From the NCBI RefSeq assembly GCF_910589235.1, contig NC_060960.1, forward strand, positions 248,001-312,000: a stretch of DNA of 64,000 nt. The letters run 5' to 3'. The stretch is from Vespa crabro. Taxonomy: Eukaryota; Arthropoda; Insecta; Hymenoptera; Vespidae. Shown here piece by piece: positions 1-11,600 of the stretch; within the stretch, counting starts at the first letter, position 1; every line of letters starts with the position of its first letter. The notes beneath the pieces are model-generated. The model was not told where the DNA came from and ran no database searches. It saw only the letters and a program-made list of their open reading frames with translations. Both the position numbers and the translations under genes were made by a program.

Positions 1-93
1 ACGCGAATACCGGTATATGCTAAGATAAAATCGTGAATTCTTTAATAATACTTGTGCCACAGTTAGAAAAATGTTACCAATCGATTCAGGACA
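1..93 (+). repeat. Partial monomer at left edge of window
   Basis: The last 93 bp of a satellite unit, starting at ACGCGAATACCGG and running into TTGCATTTCAT at 94. The window edge cuts the unit, so the array continues to the left beyond what can be seen. Confidence 0.97.
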
Positions 94-3000
94 TTGCATT
101 TCATAAGATCAAACATCTATTTTATATTGGAATCAAAGTTTTTAACATTCTTTCATATCGTATATACGATTTTTCACTCATATACGCGTATCGTCGAAAA
201 ACGAAAACTTGAAATCTCGTTCAATTTCATTGATTTTATATTCTATCGATGCAGAATAAATAATATAACAAGAATATAACGTTTTTACTATGTTTAAATA
301 CGCGTTTTCATATGATAATTGTCGAAAAACGTAATCGACATACGCGAATTTCGGTATATGCTAAGATTAAATCGTGAAATCTTTAATAATACTTGTGCCA
401 CAGTTAGAAAAATGTTACCAATCGATTCAGGACATTGCATTTCATAAGATCAAACATCTATTTTATATTGGAATCAAAGTTTTTAACATTCTTTCATATC
501 CTATATACGATTTTTCGCTCATATACGCGTATCGTCGAAAAACGAAAACTTGAAATCTCAATCAATTTCATTGATTTTATATTCTATCGATGCAGAATAA
601 AGAATAACACAAGAATATAACGTTTTTACTATGTTTAAATACGCGTTTTCATATGATAATTGTCGAAGAACGTAATCGACATACGCGAATTTCGGTATAT
701 GCTAAGATAAAATCGTGAAATCTTTAATAATACTTGTGCCACAGTTAGAAAAATGTTACCAATCGATTCAGGACATTGCATTTCATAAGATCAAACATCT
801 ATTTTATATTGGAATCAAAGTTTTTAACATTCTTTCATATCGTATATACGATTTTTCGCTCATATACGCGTATCGTCGAAAAACGAAAACTTGAAATCTC
901 GTTCAATTTCATTGATTTTAAATTCTATCGATGCAGAATAAAGAATATAACAAGAATATAACTTTTTTACTATGTTTAAATACGCGTTTTTATATGATAA
1001 TTGTCGAAAAACGTAATCGACATTCGCGAATTTCGGTATATGCGAAGATAAAATCGTGAAATCTTTAATAATACTTGTGCCACGGTTAGAAAAATGTTAC
1101 CCATCGATTCAGAACATTGCATTTCATAAGATCAAACATCTATTTTATATTGGAATCAAAGTTTTTAACATTCCTTCATATCGTATATACGATTTTTCTC
1201 CCATATACGCGTATCGTCGAAAAACGAAAACTTGAAATCTCGTTCAATTTCATTGATTTTATATCCTGTCGATGCAGAATAAATAATATAACAAGAATAT
1301 AACGTTTTTACTATGTTTAAATACGCGTTTTCATATGATAATTGTCGAAAAACGTAATCGACATACGCGAATTTCGGTATATGCTAAGATAAAATCGTGA
1401 AATCTTTAATAATACTTGTGCCACAGTTAGAAAAATGTTACCAATCGATTCAGGACATTGCATTTCATAAGATCAAACATCTATTTTATATTGGAATAAA
1501 AGTTTTTAACATTCTTTCATATCGTATATACGATTTTTCGCTCATATACGCGTATCGTCGAAAAACGAAAACTTGAAATCTCGTTCAATTTCATTGATTT
1601 TATATTCTATCGATGCAGAATATAGAATATAACAAGAATAAAACGTTTTTACTATGTTTAAATACGCGTTTTCATATGATAATTGTCGAAAAACGTTATC
1701 GGCATACGCGAATTTCGGTATATGCGAAGATAAAATCGTGAAATCTTTAATAATACTTGTGCCACAGTTAGACAAATGTTACCAATCGATTCAGAACATC
1801 GCATTTCATAAGATCAAACATCTATTTTATATTGGAATCAAAGTTTTTAACATTCTTTCATATCGTATATACGATTTTTCGCTCATATACGCGTATCGTC
1901 GAAAAACGAAAACTTGAAATCTCGTTCAATTTCATTGATTTTATATTCTATCGATGCAGAATAAAGAATATAACAAGAATATAACGTTTTTACTATGTTT
2001 AAATACGCGTTTTCATATGATAATTGTCGAAAAACGTAATCGACATACGCGAATTTCGGTATATGCTAAGATAAAATCGTGAAATCTTTAATAATACTTG
2101 TGCCACAGTTAGAAAAATGTTACCAATCGATTCAGGACATTGCATTTCATAAGATCAAACATCTATTTTATATTGGAATCAAAGTATTTAACATTCTTTC
2201 ATATCGTATATACGATTTTTCGCTCATATACGCGTATCGTCGAAAAACGAAAACTTGAAATCTCGTTCAATTTCATTGATTTTATATTCTATCGATGCAG
2301 AATAAATAATATAACAAGAATATAACGTTTTTACTATGTTTAAATACGCGTTTTCATATGATAATTGTCGAAAAGCGTAATCGACATACGCGAATTTCGG
2401 TATATACTAAGATAAAATCGTGAAATCTTTAATAATACTTGTGCCATAGTTAGAAAAATGTTACCAATCGATTCAGAACATTGCATTTCATAAGATCAAA
2501 CATCTATTTTATATTGGAATCAAAGTTTTTAACATTCTTTCATATCGTATATACGATTTTTCACTCATATAAACGTATCGTCGAAAAACGAAAACTTGAA
2601 ATCTCGTTCAATTTCATTGATTTTATATTCTATCGATGCAGAATATAGAATATAACAAGAATAAAACGTTTTTACTATGTTTAAATACGCGTTTTCTTAT
2701 GATAATTGTCGAAAAACCTAATCGGCATACGCGAATTTCGGTATATGCGAAGATAAAATCGTGAAATCTTTAATAATACTTGTGCCACAGTTAGAAAAAT
2801 GATACCAATCTATTCAGGACATTGCATTTCATAAGATCAAACATCTATTTTATAATGGAATCAAAGTTTTTAACATTCTTTCATATCGTATATACGATTT
2901 TTTGCTCATATACGCGTATCGTCGAAAAACGAAAACTTGAAATCTCGTTCAATTTCATTGATTTTATATTCCATCGATGCAGAATAAATAATATAACAAG

Positions 3001-3907
3001 AATATAACGTTTTTACTATGTTTAAATACGCGTATTCATATGATAATTGTCGAAAAACGTAATCGACATACGCGAATTTCGGTATATTCTAAGATAAAAT
3101 CGTGAAATCTTTAATAATACTTGTGCCACAGTTAGAAAAATGTTACCAATCGATTCAGAACATCGCATTTCATAAGATCAAACATCTATTTTATATTGGG
3201 ATCAACGTTTTTAACATTCTTTCATATCGTATATACGATTCTTCGCTCATATACGCGTATCGTCGAAAAACGAAAACTTGAAATCTCGTTCAATTTCATT
3301 GATTTTATATTCTATCGATGCAGAATAAATAATATAACAAGAATATAACGTTTTTACTATGTTTAAATACGCGTTTTCATATGATAATTGTCGAAGAACG
3401 TAATCGACATACGCGAATTTCGGTATATGCGAAGATAAAATCGTGAAATCTTTAATAATACTTGTGCCACAGTTAGAAAAATGTTACCAATCGATTCAGA
3501 ACATTGCATTTCATAAGATCAAATATCTATTTTATATTGGAATCAAAGTTTTTAACAATCTTTCATATCGTATATACGGTTTTTCACTCATATACGCGTA
3601 TCGTCGAAAAACGAAAACTTGAATTCTCGTTCAATTTCATTGATTTTATATTCTATCGATGCAGAATAAAGAATATAACAAGAATATAACGTTTTTACTA
3701 TGTTTAAATACGCGTTTTCATATGATAATTGTCGAAAAACGTAATCGACATACGCGAATTTCGGTATATGCGAAGATAAAATCGTGAAATCTTTAATAAT
3801 ACTTGTGCCACAGTTAGAAAAATGTTACCAATCGATTCAGAACATTGCATTTCATAAGATCAAACATCTATTTTATATTGGAATCAAAGTTTTTAACATT
3901 CTTTCAT

Positions 3908-3954
3908 ATCGTATATACGATTTTTCGCTCATATACGCGTATCGTCGAAAAACG
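3908..3954. other. Nested palindrome cluster in the reference monomer
   Basis: ATCGTATATACGAT (3908-3921) is a perfect 14 bp palindrome. ATACGCGTAT (3933-3942) is a perfect 10 bp palindrome and sits at the centre of a wider imperfect dyad: CGATTTTTCG (3918-3927) to the left faces CGAAAAACG (3946-3954) to the right. Eight CpG fall inside these 47 bases. The arrangement is present in almost every unit of the window; occasional units break one half (for example CGAATATACG near 9366). A role in protein binding or hairpin formation is possible but is inferred only. Confidence 0.75.
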
Positions 3955-4099
3955 AAAACTTGAAATCTCGTTCAATTTCATTGATTTTATATTCTATCGA
4001 TGCAGAATAAATAATATAACAAGAATATAACGTTTTTACTATGTTTAAATACGCGTTTTCATATGATAATTGTCGAAGAACGTAATCGACATACGCGAA

Positions 4100-4116
4100 T
4101 TTCGGTATATGCGAAG
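4100..4116 (+). other. CENP-B-box-like 17-mer in the reference monomer
   Basis: TTTCGGTATATGCGAAG fits the mammalian CENP-B box core nTTCGnnnnAnnCGGGn at seven of nine fixed positions; the last GG is AA. The site also has TTCG and CGAA as short inverted arms. It is intact in most units from about 3.4 kb onward. Many units of domain A have GCTAAG instead, and many in domain F have GTATCTGCG, which loses the fixed A. Resemblance by chance is quite possible in a unit this rich in CG, and CENP-B itself is a mammalian protein. Confidence 0.35.
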
Positions 4117-6199
4117 ATAAAATCGTGAAATCTTTAATAATACTTGTGCCACAGTTAGAAAAATGTTACCAATCGATTCAGAACATTGCATTTCATAAGA
4201 TCAAACATCTATTTTATATTGGAATCAAAGTTTTTATCATTCTTTCATATCGTATATACGATTTTTCGCTCATATACGCGTATCGTCGAAAAACGAAAAC
4301 TTGAAATCTCGTTCAATTTCATTGATTTTATATTCTATCGATGCAGAATAAAGAATATAACAAGAATATAACGTTTTTACTATGTTTAAATACGCGTTTT
4401 CATATGATAATTGTCGAAAAACGTAATCGACATACGCGAATTTCGGTATATGCGAAGATAAAATCGTGAAATCTTTAATAATACTTGTGCCACAGTTAGA
4501 AAAATGTTACCAATCGATTCAGAACATTGCATTTCATAAGATCAAACATCTATTTTATATTGGAATCAAAGTTTTTAACATTCTTTCATATCGTATATAC
4601 GATTTTTCGCTCATATACGCGTATTGTCGAATAACGAAAACTTGAAATCTCGTTTAATTTCATTGATTTTATATTCTATCGATGCAGAATAAAGAATATA
4701 ACAAGAATATAACGATTTTACTATGTTTAAATACGCGTTTTCATATGATAATTGTCGAAGAACGTAATCGACATACGCGAATTTCGGTATATGCGAAGAT
4801 AAAATCGTGAAATCTTTAATAATACTTGTGACACAGTTAGAAAAATATTACCAATCGATTCAGAACATCGCATTTCATAAGATCAAACAACTATTTTATA
4901 TTGGGATCAAAGTTTTTAACATTCTTTCATATCGTATATACGATTTTTCGCTCATATACGCATATCGTCGAAAAACGAAAGTTGAAATCTCGTTCAATTT
5001 CATTGATTTTATATTCTATCGATGCAGAATAAAGAATATAACAAGAATATAACGTTTTTACTATGTTTAAATACGCGTTTTCATATGATAATTGTCGAAA
5101 AACGTAAACGACATACGCGAATTTCTGTATATGCGAAGATAAAAACGTGAAATCTTTAATAATACTTGTGCCACAGTTAGAAAAATGTTACCAATCGATT
5201 CAGAACATTGCATTTCATAAGATCAAACATCTATTTTATATTGGAATCAAAGATTTTAACATTCTTACATATCGTATATACGATTTTTCGCTCATATACG
5301 CGTATCGTCGAAAAACGAAAAGTTGAAATCTCGTTCAATTTCATTGATTTTATATTCTATCGATGCAGAATATAGAATATAACAAGAATAAAACGTTTTT
5401 ACTATGTTTAAATACGCGTTTTCATATGATAATTGTCGAAAAACGTAATCGACATACGCGAATTTCGGTATATGCGAAGATAAAATCGTGAAATCTTTAA
5501 TAATACTTGTGCCACAGTTAGAAAAATGTTACCAATCGATTCAGAACATTGCATTTCATAAGATCAAACATCTATTTCATATTGGAATCAAAGTTTTTAA
5601 CATTCTTTCATATCGTATATACGATTTTTCGCTCATATACGCGTATGGTCGAAATACGAAAACTTGAAATCTCGTTCAATTTCATTGATTTTATATTCTA
5701 TCGATGCAGAATAAAGAATATAACAAGAATATAACGTTTTTACTATGTTTAAATACGCGTTTTCATATGATAATTGTCGAAAAACGTAATCGACATACGC
5801 GAATTTCGGTATATGCGAAGATAAAATCGTGAAATCTTTAATAATACTTGTGCCACAGTTAGAAAAATGTTACCAATCGATTCAGAACATTGCATTTCAT
5901 AAGATCAAACATCTATTTTATATTGGAATCAAAGTTTTTAACATTCTTTCATATCGTATATACGATTTTTCGCTCATATACGCGTATCGTCGAAAAACGA
6001 AAACTTGAAATCTCGTTCAATTTCATTGATTTTATATTCTATCGATGCAGAATAAAGAATATAACAAGAATATAACGTTTTTACTATGTTTAAATACGCG
6101 TTTTCATATGATAATTGTCGAAAAACGTAAACGACATACGCGAATTTCTGTATATGCGAAGATAAAAACGTGAAATCTTTAATAATACTTGTGCCACAG

Positions 6200-7990
6200 T
6201 TAGAAAAATGTTACCAATCGATTCAGAACATTGCATTTCATAAGATCAAATATCTATTTTATATTGGAATCAAAGTTTTTAACAATCTTTCATATCGTAT
6301 ATACGATTTTTCACTCATATACGCGTATCGTCGAAAAACGAAAACTTGAATTCTCGTTCAATTTCATTGATTTTATATTCTATCGATGCAGAATATAGAA
6401 TATAACAAGAATAAAACGTTTTTACTATGTTTAAATACGCGTTTTCATATGATAATTGTCGAAAAACGTAATCGGCATACGCGAATTTCGGTATATGCGA
6501 AGATAAAATCGTGAAATCTTTAATAATACTTGTGCCACAGTTAGAAAAATGTTACCAATCGATTCAGAACATCGCATTTCATAAGATCAAACATCTATTT
6601 TATATTGGGATCAAAGTTTTTAACATTCTTTCATATCGTATATACTATTTTTCGCTCATATACGCGTATCGTCGAAAAACGAAAACTTGAAATCTCGTTC
6701 AATTTCATTGATTTTATATTCTATCGATGCAGAATAAAGAATAAAACAAGAATATAACGTTTTTACTATGTTTAAATACGCGTTTTCATATGATAATTGT
6801 CGAAGAACGTATTCGACATACGCGAATTTCGGTATATGCTAAGATAAAATCGTGAAATCTTTAATAATACTTGTGCCACAGTTAGAAAAATGTTACCAAT
6901 CGATTCAGAACATTGCATTTCATAAGATCAAACATCTATTTTATATTGGAATCAAAGTTTTTAACATTCTTTCATATCGTATATACGATTCTTCGCTCAT
7001 ATACGCGTATCGTCGAAAAACGAAAACTTGAAATCTCGTTCAATTTCATTGATTTTATATTCTATCGATGCAGAATAAATAATATAACAAGAATATAACG
7101 TTTTTACTATGTTTAAATACGCGTTTTCATATGATAATTGTCGAAGAACGTAATCGACATACGCGAATTTCGGTATATGCGAAGATAAAATCGTGAAATC
7201 TTTAATAATACTTGTGCCACAGTTAGAAAAATGTTACCAATCGATTCAGAACATTGCATTTCATAAGATCAAATATCTATTTTATATTGGAATCAAAGTT
7301 TTTAACAATCTTTCATATCGTATATACGATTTTTCACTCATATACGCGTATCGTCGAAAAACGAAAACTTGAATTCTCGTTCAATTTCATTGATTTTATA
7401 TTCTATCGATGCAGAATATAGAATATAACAAGAATAAAACGTTTTTACTATGTTTAAATACGCGTTTTCATATGATAATTGTCGAAAAACGTAATCGGCA
7501 TACGCGAATTTCGGTATATGCGAAGATAAAATCGTGAAATCTTTAATAATACTTGTGCCACAGTTAGAAAAATGTTACCAATCGATTCAGAACATCGCAT
7601 TTCATAAGATCAAACATCTATTTTATATTGGGATCAAAGTTTTTAACATTCTTTCATATCGTATATACGATTTTTCGCTCATATACGCGTATCGTCGAAA
7701 AACGAAAACTTGAAATCTCGTTCAATTTCATTGATTTTATATTCTATCGATGCAGAATAAAGAATAAAACAAGAATATAACGTTTTTACTATGTTTAAAT
7801 ACGCGTTTTCATATGATAATTGTCGAAGAACGTAATCGACATACGCGAATTTCGGTATATGCTAAGATAAAATCGTGAAATCTTTAATAATACTTGTGCC
7901 ACAGTTAGAAAAATGTTACCAATCGATTCAGAACATTGCATTTCATAAGATCAAACATCTATTTTATATTGGAATCAAAGTTTTTAACAT
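6200..7990 (+). repeat. Trimer duplication, offset 1023 bp
   Basis: About 0.75 kb from roughly 6.2 kb matches the sequence 1023 bp (three units) downstream. Both copies carry, in order, ATCAAATATC, TTAACAATCTTTC, TTGAATTCTCG, GAATATAGAAT, ATTGGGATCAAAG and GAATAAAACAAG. By eye only two differences separate them (near 6652 and 6812). The match is lost near 6985/8000. Confidence 0.85.
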
Positions 7991-8699
7991 TCTTTCATAT
8001 CGTTTATACGATTTTTCGCTCATATACGCAAATCGTCGAAAAACGAAAACTTGAAATCTCGTTCAATTTCATTGATTTTATATTCTATCGATGCAGAATA
8101 AAGAATATAACAAGAATATAACGTTTTTACTATGTTTAAATACGCGTTTTCATATGATAATTGTCGAAAAACGTAAACGACATACGCGAATTTCGGTATA
8201 TGCGAAGATAAAAACGTGAAATCTTTAATAATACTTGTGCCACAGTTAGAAAAATGTTACCAATCGATTCAGAACATTGCATTTCATAAGATCAAACATC
8301 TATTTTATATTGGAGTCAAAGATTTTAACATTCTTACATATCGTATATACGATTTTTCGCTCATATACGCGTATCGTCGAAAAACGAAAAGTTGAAATCT
8401 CGTTCAATTTCATTGATTTTATATTCTATCGATGCAGAATATAGAATATAACAAGAATAAAACGTTTTTACTATGTTTAAATACGCGTTTTCATATGATA
8501 ATTGTCGAAAAACGTAATCGACATACGAGAATTTCGGTATATGCGAAGATAAAAACGTGAAATCTTTAATAATACTTGTGCCACAGTTAGAAAAATGTTA
8601 CCAATCGATTCAGAACATTGCATTTCATAAGATCAAACATCTATTTTATATTGGAATCAAAGATTTTAACATTCTTACATATCGTATATACGATTTTTC

Positions 8700-11600
8700 G
8701 CTCATATACGCGTATCGTCGAAAAACGAAAAGTTGAAATCTCGTTCAATTTCATTGATTTTATATTCTATCGATGCAGAATAAAGAATATAACAAGAATA
8801 TAACGTTTTTACTATGTTTAAATACTCGTTTTCATATGATAATTGTCGAAAAACGTAATCGACATACGCGAATTTCGGTATATGCGAAGATAAAATCGTG
8901 AAATCTTTAATAATACTTGTGCCACAGTTAGAAAAATGTTACCAATCGATTCAGAACATTGCATTTCATAAGACCAAACATCTATTTTATATTGGAATCA
9001 AAGTTATTAACATTCTTTCATATCGTATATACGATTTTTCGCTCATATACGCGTATTGTCGAAAAACGAAAACTTAAAATCTCGTTCAATTTCATTGATT
9101 TTATATTCTATCGATGCAGAATAAAGAATATAACAAGAATATAACGTTTTTACTATGTTTAAATACGCGTTTTCATATGATAATTGTCGAAAAACGTAAT
9201 CGACATACGCGAATTTCGGTATATGCGAAGATAAAATCGTGAAATCTTTAATAATACTTGAGCCACAGTTAGAAAAATGTTACCAATCGATTCAGAACAT
9301 TGCATTTCATAAGATCAAACATCTATTTTATATTGGAATCAAAGTTTTTAACATTCTTTCATATCGAATATACGATTTTTTGCTCATATACGCGTATCGT
9401 CGAAAAACGAAAACTTGAAATCTCGTTCAATTTCATTGATTTTATATTCTATCGATGCAGAATAAAGAATATAACAAGAATATAACGTTTTTACTATGTT
9501 TAAATACTCGTTTTCATATGATAATTGTCGAAAAACGTAATCGACATACGCGAATTTCGGTATATGCGAAGATAAAATCGTGAAATCTTTAATAATACTT
9601 GTGCCACAGTTAGAAAAATGTTACCAATCGATTCAGAACATTGCATTTCATAAGACCAAACATCTATTTTATATTGGAATCAAAGTTATTAACATTCTTT
9701 CATATCGTATATACGATTTTTCGCTCATATACGCGTATTGTCGAAAAACGAAAACTTAAAATCTCGTTCAATTTCATTGATTTTATATTCTATCGATGCA
9801 GAATAAAGAATATAACAAGAATATAACGTTTTTACTATGTTTAAATACGCGTTTTCATATGATAATTGTCGAAAAACGTAATCGACATACGCGAATTTCG
9901 GTATATGCGAAGATAAAATCGTGAAATCTTTAATAATACTTGAGCCACAGTTAGAAAAATGTTACCAATCGATTCAGAACATTGCATTTCATAAGATCAA
10001 ACATCTATTTTATATTGGAATCAAAGTTTTTAACATTCTTTCATATCGAATATACGATTTTTTGCTCATATACGCGTATCGTCGAAAAACGAAAAGTTGA
10101 AATCTCGTTCAATTTCATTGATTTTATATTCTATCGATGCAGAATAAAGAATATAACAAGAATATAACGTTTTTACTATGTTTAAATACGCGTTTTCATA
10201 TGATAATTGTCGAAAAACGTAATCGACATACGCGAATTTCGGTATATGCGAAGATAAAATCGTGAAATCTTTAATAATACTTGTGCCACAGTTAGAAAAA
10301 TGTTACCAATCGATTCAGAACATTGCATTTCATAAGATCAAACATCTATTTTATATTGGAATCAAAGTTTTTAACATTCTTTCATATCGTATATACGATT
10401 TTTCGCTCATATACGCGTATCGTCGAAAAACGAAAACTTGAAATCTCGTTCAATTTCATTGATTTTATATTCTATCGATGCAGAATAAAGAATATAACAA
10501 GAATATAACGTTTTTACTATGTTTAAATACGCGTTTTCATATGATAATTGTCGAAAAAACGTAATCGACATACGCGAATTTCGGTATATGCGAAGATAAA
10601 ATCGTGAAATCTTTAATAATACTTGTGCCACAGTTAGAGAAATGTTACCAATCGATTCAGAACATTGCATTTCATAAGATCAAACATCTAATTTATATCG
10701 GAATCAAAGTTTTTAACATTCTTTCATATCGTATATACGATTTTTCGCTCATATACGCGTATCGTCGAAAAACGAAAACTTGAAATCTCGTTCAATTTCA
10801 TTGATTTTATATTCGATCGATGCAGAATAAAGAATATAACAAGAATATAACGTTTTTACTATGTTTAAATACGCGTTTTCATATGATAATTGTCGAAAAA
10901 CGTAATCGACATACGCGAATTTCGGTATATGCGAAGGTAAAATCGTGAAATCTTTAATAATACTTGTGCCACAGTTAGAAAAATGTTACCAATCGATTCA
11001 GAACATTGCATTTCATAAGATCAAACATCTATTTTATATTGGAATCAAAGTTTTTAACATTCTTTCATATCGTATATACGATTTTTCGCTCATATACGCG
11101 TATCGTCGAAAAACGAAAACTTGAAATATCGTTCAATTTCATTGATTTTATATTCTATCGATGCAGAATAAAGAATATAACAAGAATATAACGTTTTTAC
11201 TATGTTTAAATACGCGTTTTCATATGATAATTGTCGAAACACGTAATCGACATACGCGAATTTCGGTATATGCGAAGATAAAATCGTGAAATCTTTAATA
11301 ATACTTGTGCCACAGTTAGAAAAATGTTACCAATCGATTCAGAACATTGCATTTCATAAGATCAAACATCTAATTTATATTGGAATCAAAGTTTTTAACA
11401 TTCTTTCATATCATATATACGATTTTTCGCTCATATACGCGTATCGTCGAAAAACGAAAACTTGAAATCTAGTTCAATTTCATTGATTTTATATTCCATC
11501 GATGCAGAATAAAGAATATAACAAGAATATAACGTTTTTACTATGTTTAAATACGCGTTTTCATATGATTATTGTCGAAAAACGTAATCGACATACGCGA

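Larger units (their letters stand above)
3845..4185 (+). repeat. Representative satellite monomer
   Basis: A typical unit, used here as the reference for motif positions. I count 52 C and 46 G in 341 bases, so about 28.7% GC, with 22 CpG but only 8 GpC. Landmarks in order: the phase word TTGCATTTCAT; a palindrome ATCGTATATACGAT (3908-3921); a palindrome ATACGCGTAT (3933-3942); ATCGATGCAG; AACAAGAATATAACG; a second ACGCGT (4051-4056); TCATATGA (4059-4066); a CENP-B-box-like site (4100-4116); TGTGCCACAG; and AATCGATT (4171-4178). MluI (ACGCGT) would cut this unit twice, 116 bp apart, and NdeI (CATATG) would cut at 4060. There are no long open frames, and no recognisable promoter, tRNA or known transposon termini. 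Confidence 0.95.
1..8700 (+). repeat. Array domain A (variant subfamily)
   Basis: Units here are marked by GTATATGCTAAG in place of GTATATGCGAAG (many units up to about 7.9 kb), CAGGACATTG in the first 2.8 kb, GAATAAATAATATAAC (for example near 250, 2303, 4006 and 7075), and GAATATAGAATATAAC paired with AAGAATAAAACG (for example near 1617, 2640, 5368, 6391 and 7414). All carry GTTAGAAAAATG. The right boundary is gradual; the GAATATAG variant returns at 14.4-15.6 kb. Boundaries are my judgement from shared variants. Confidence 0.7.

Noticed and set aside
94..279. Recurring open frame of 61 codons in well over a hundred units, as if a small repeated gene.
   Set aside because: It starts at TTG, not ATG, with no conserved initiation context. 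It ends at a stop in each unit. Substitutions fall in all codon positions and change residues freely, and the composition is just that of AT-rich DNA. 341 is not a multiple of three, so frames cannot run through the array.
3990..4000. Yeast-type origin consensus: TTTTATATTCT fits WTTTAYRTTTW at 10 of 11 positions in each unit.
   Set aside because: Such matches are expected by chance in 71% AT sequence, and nothing shows that the host uses this origin sequence.
10407..10670. Minus-strand frames of 67-92 codons (also at 1542, 21318, 23024, 47636, 50021 and 62918).
   Set aside because: They appear only in units where a chance variant removes a stop, are not shared between neighbours, and lie wholly in satellite sequence.
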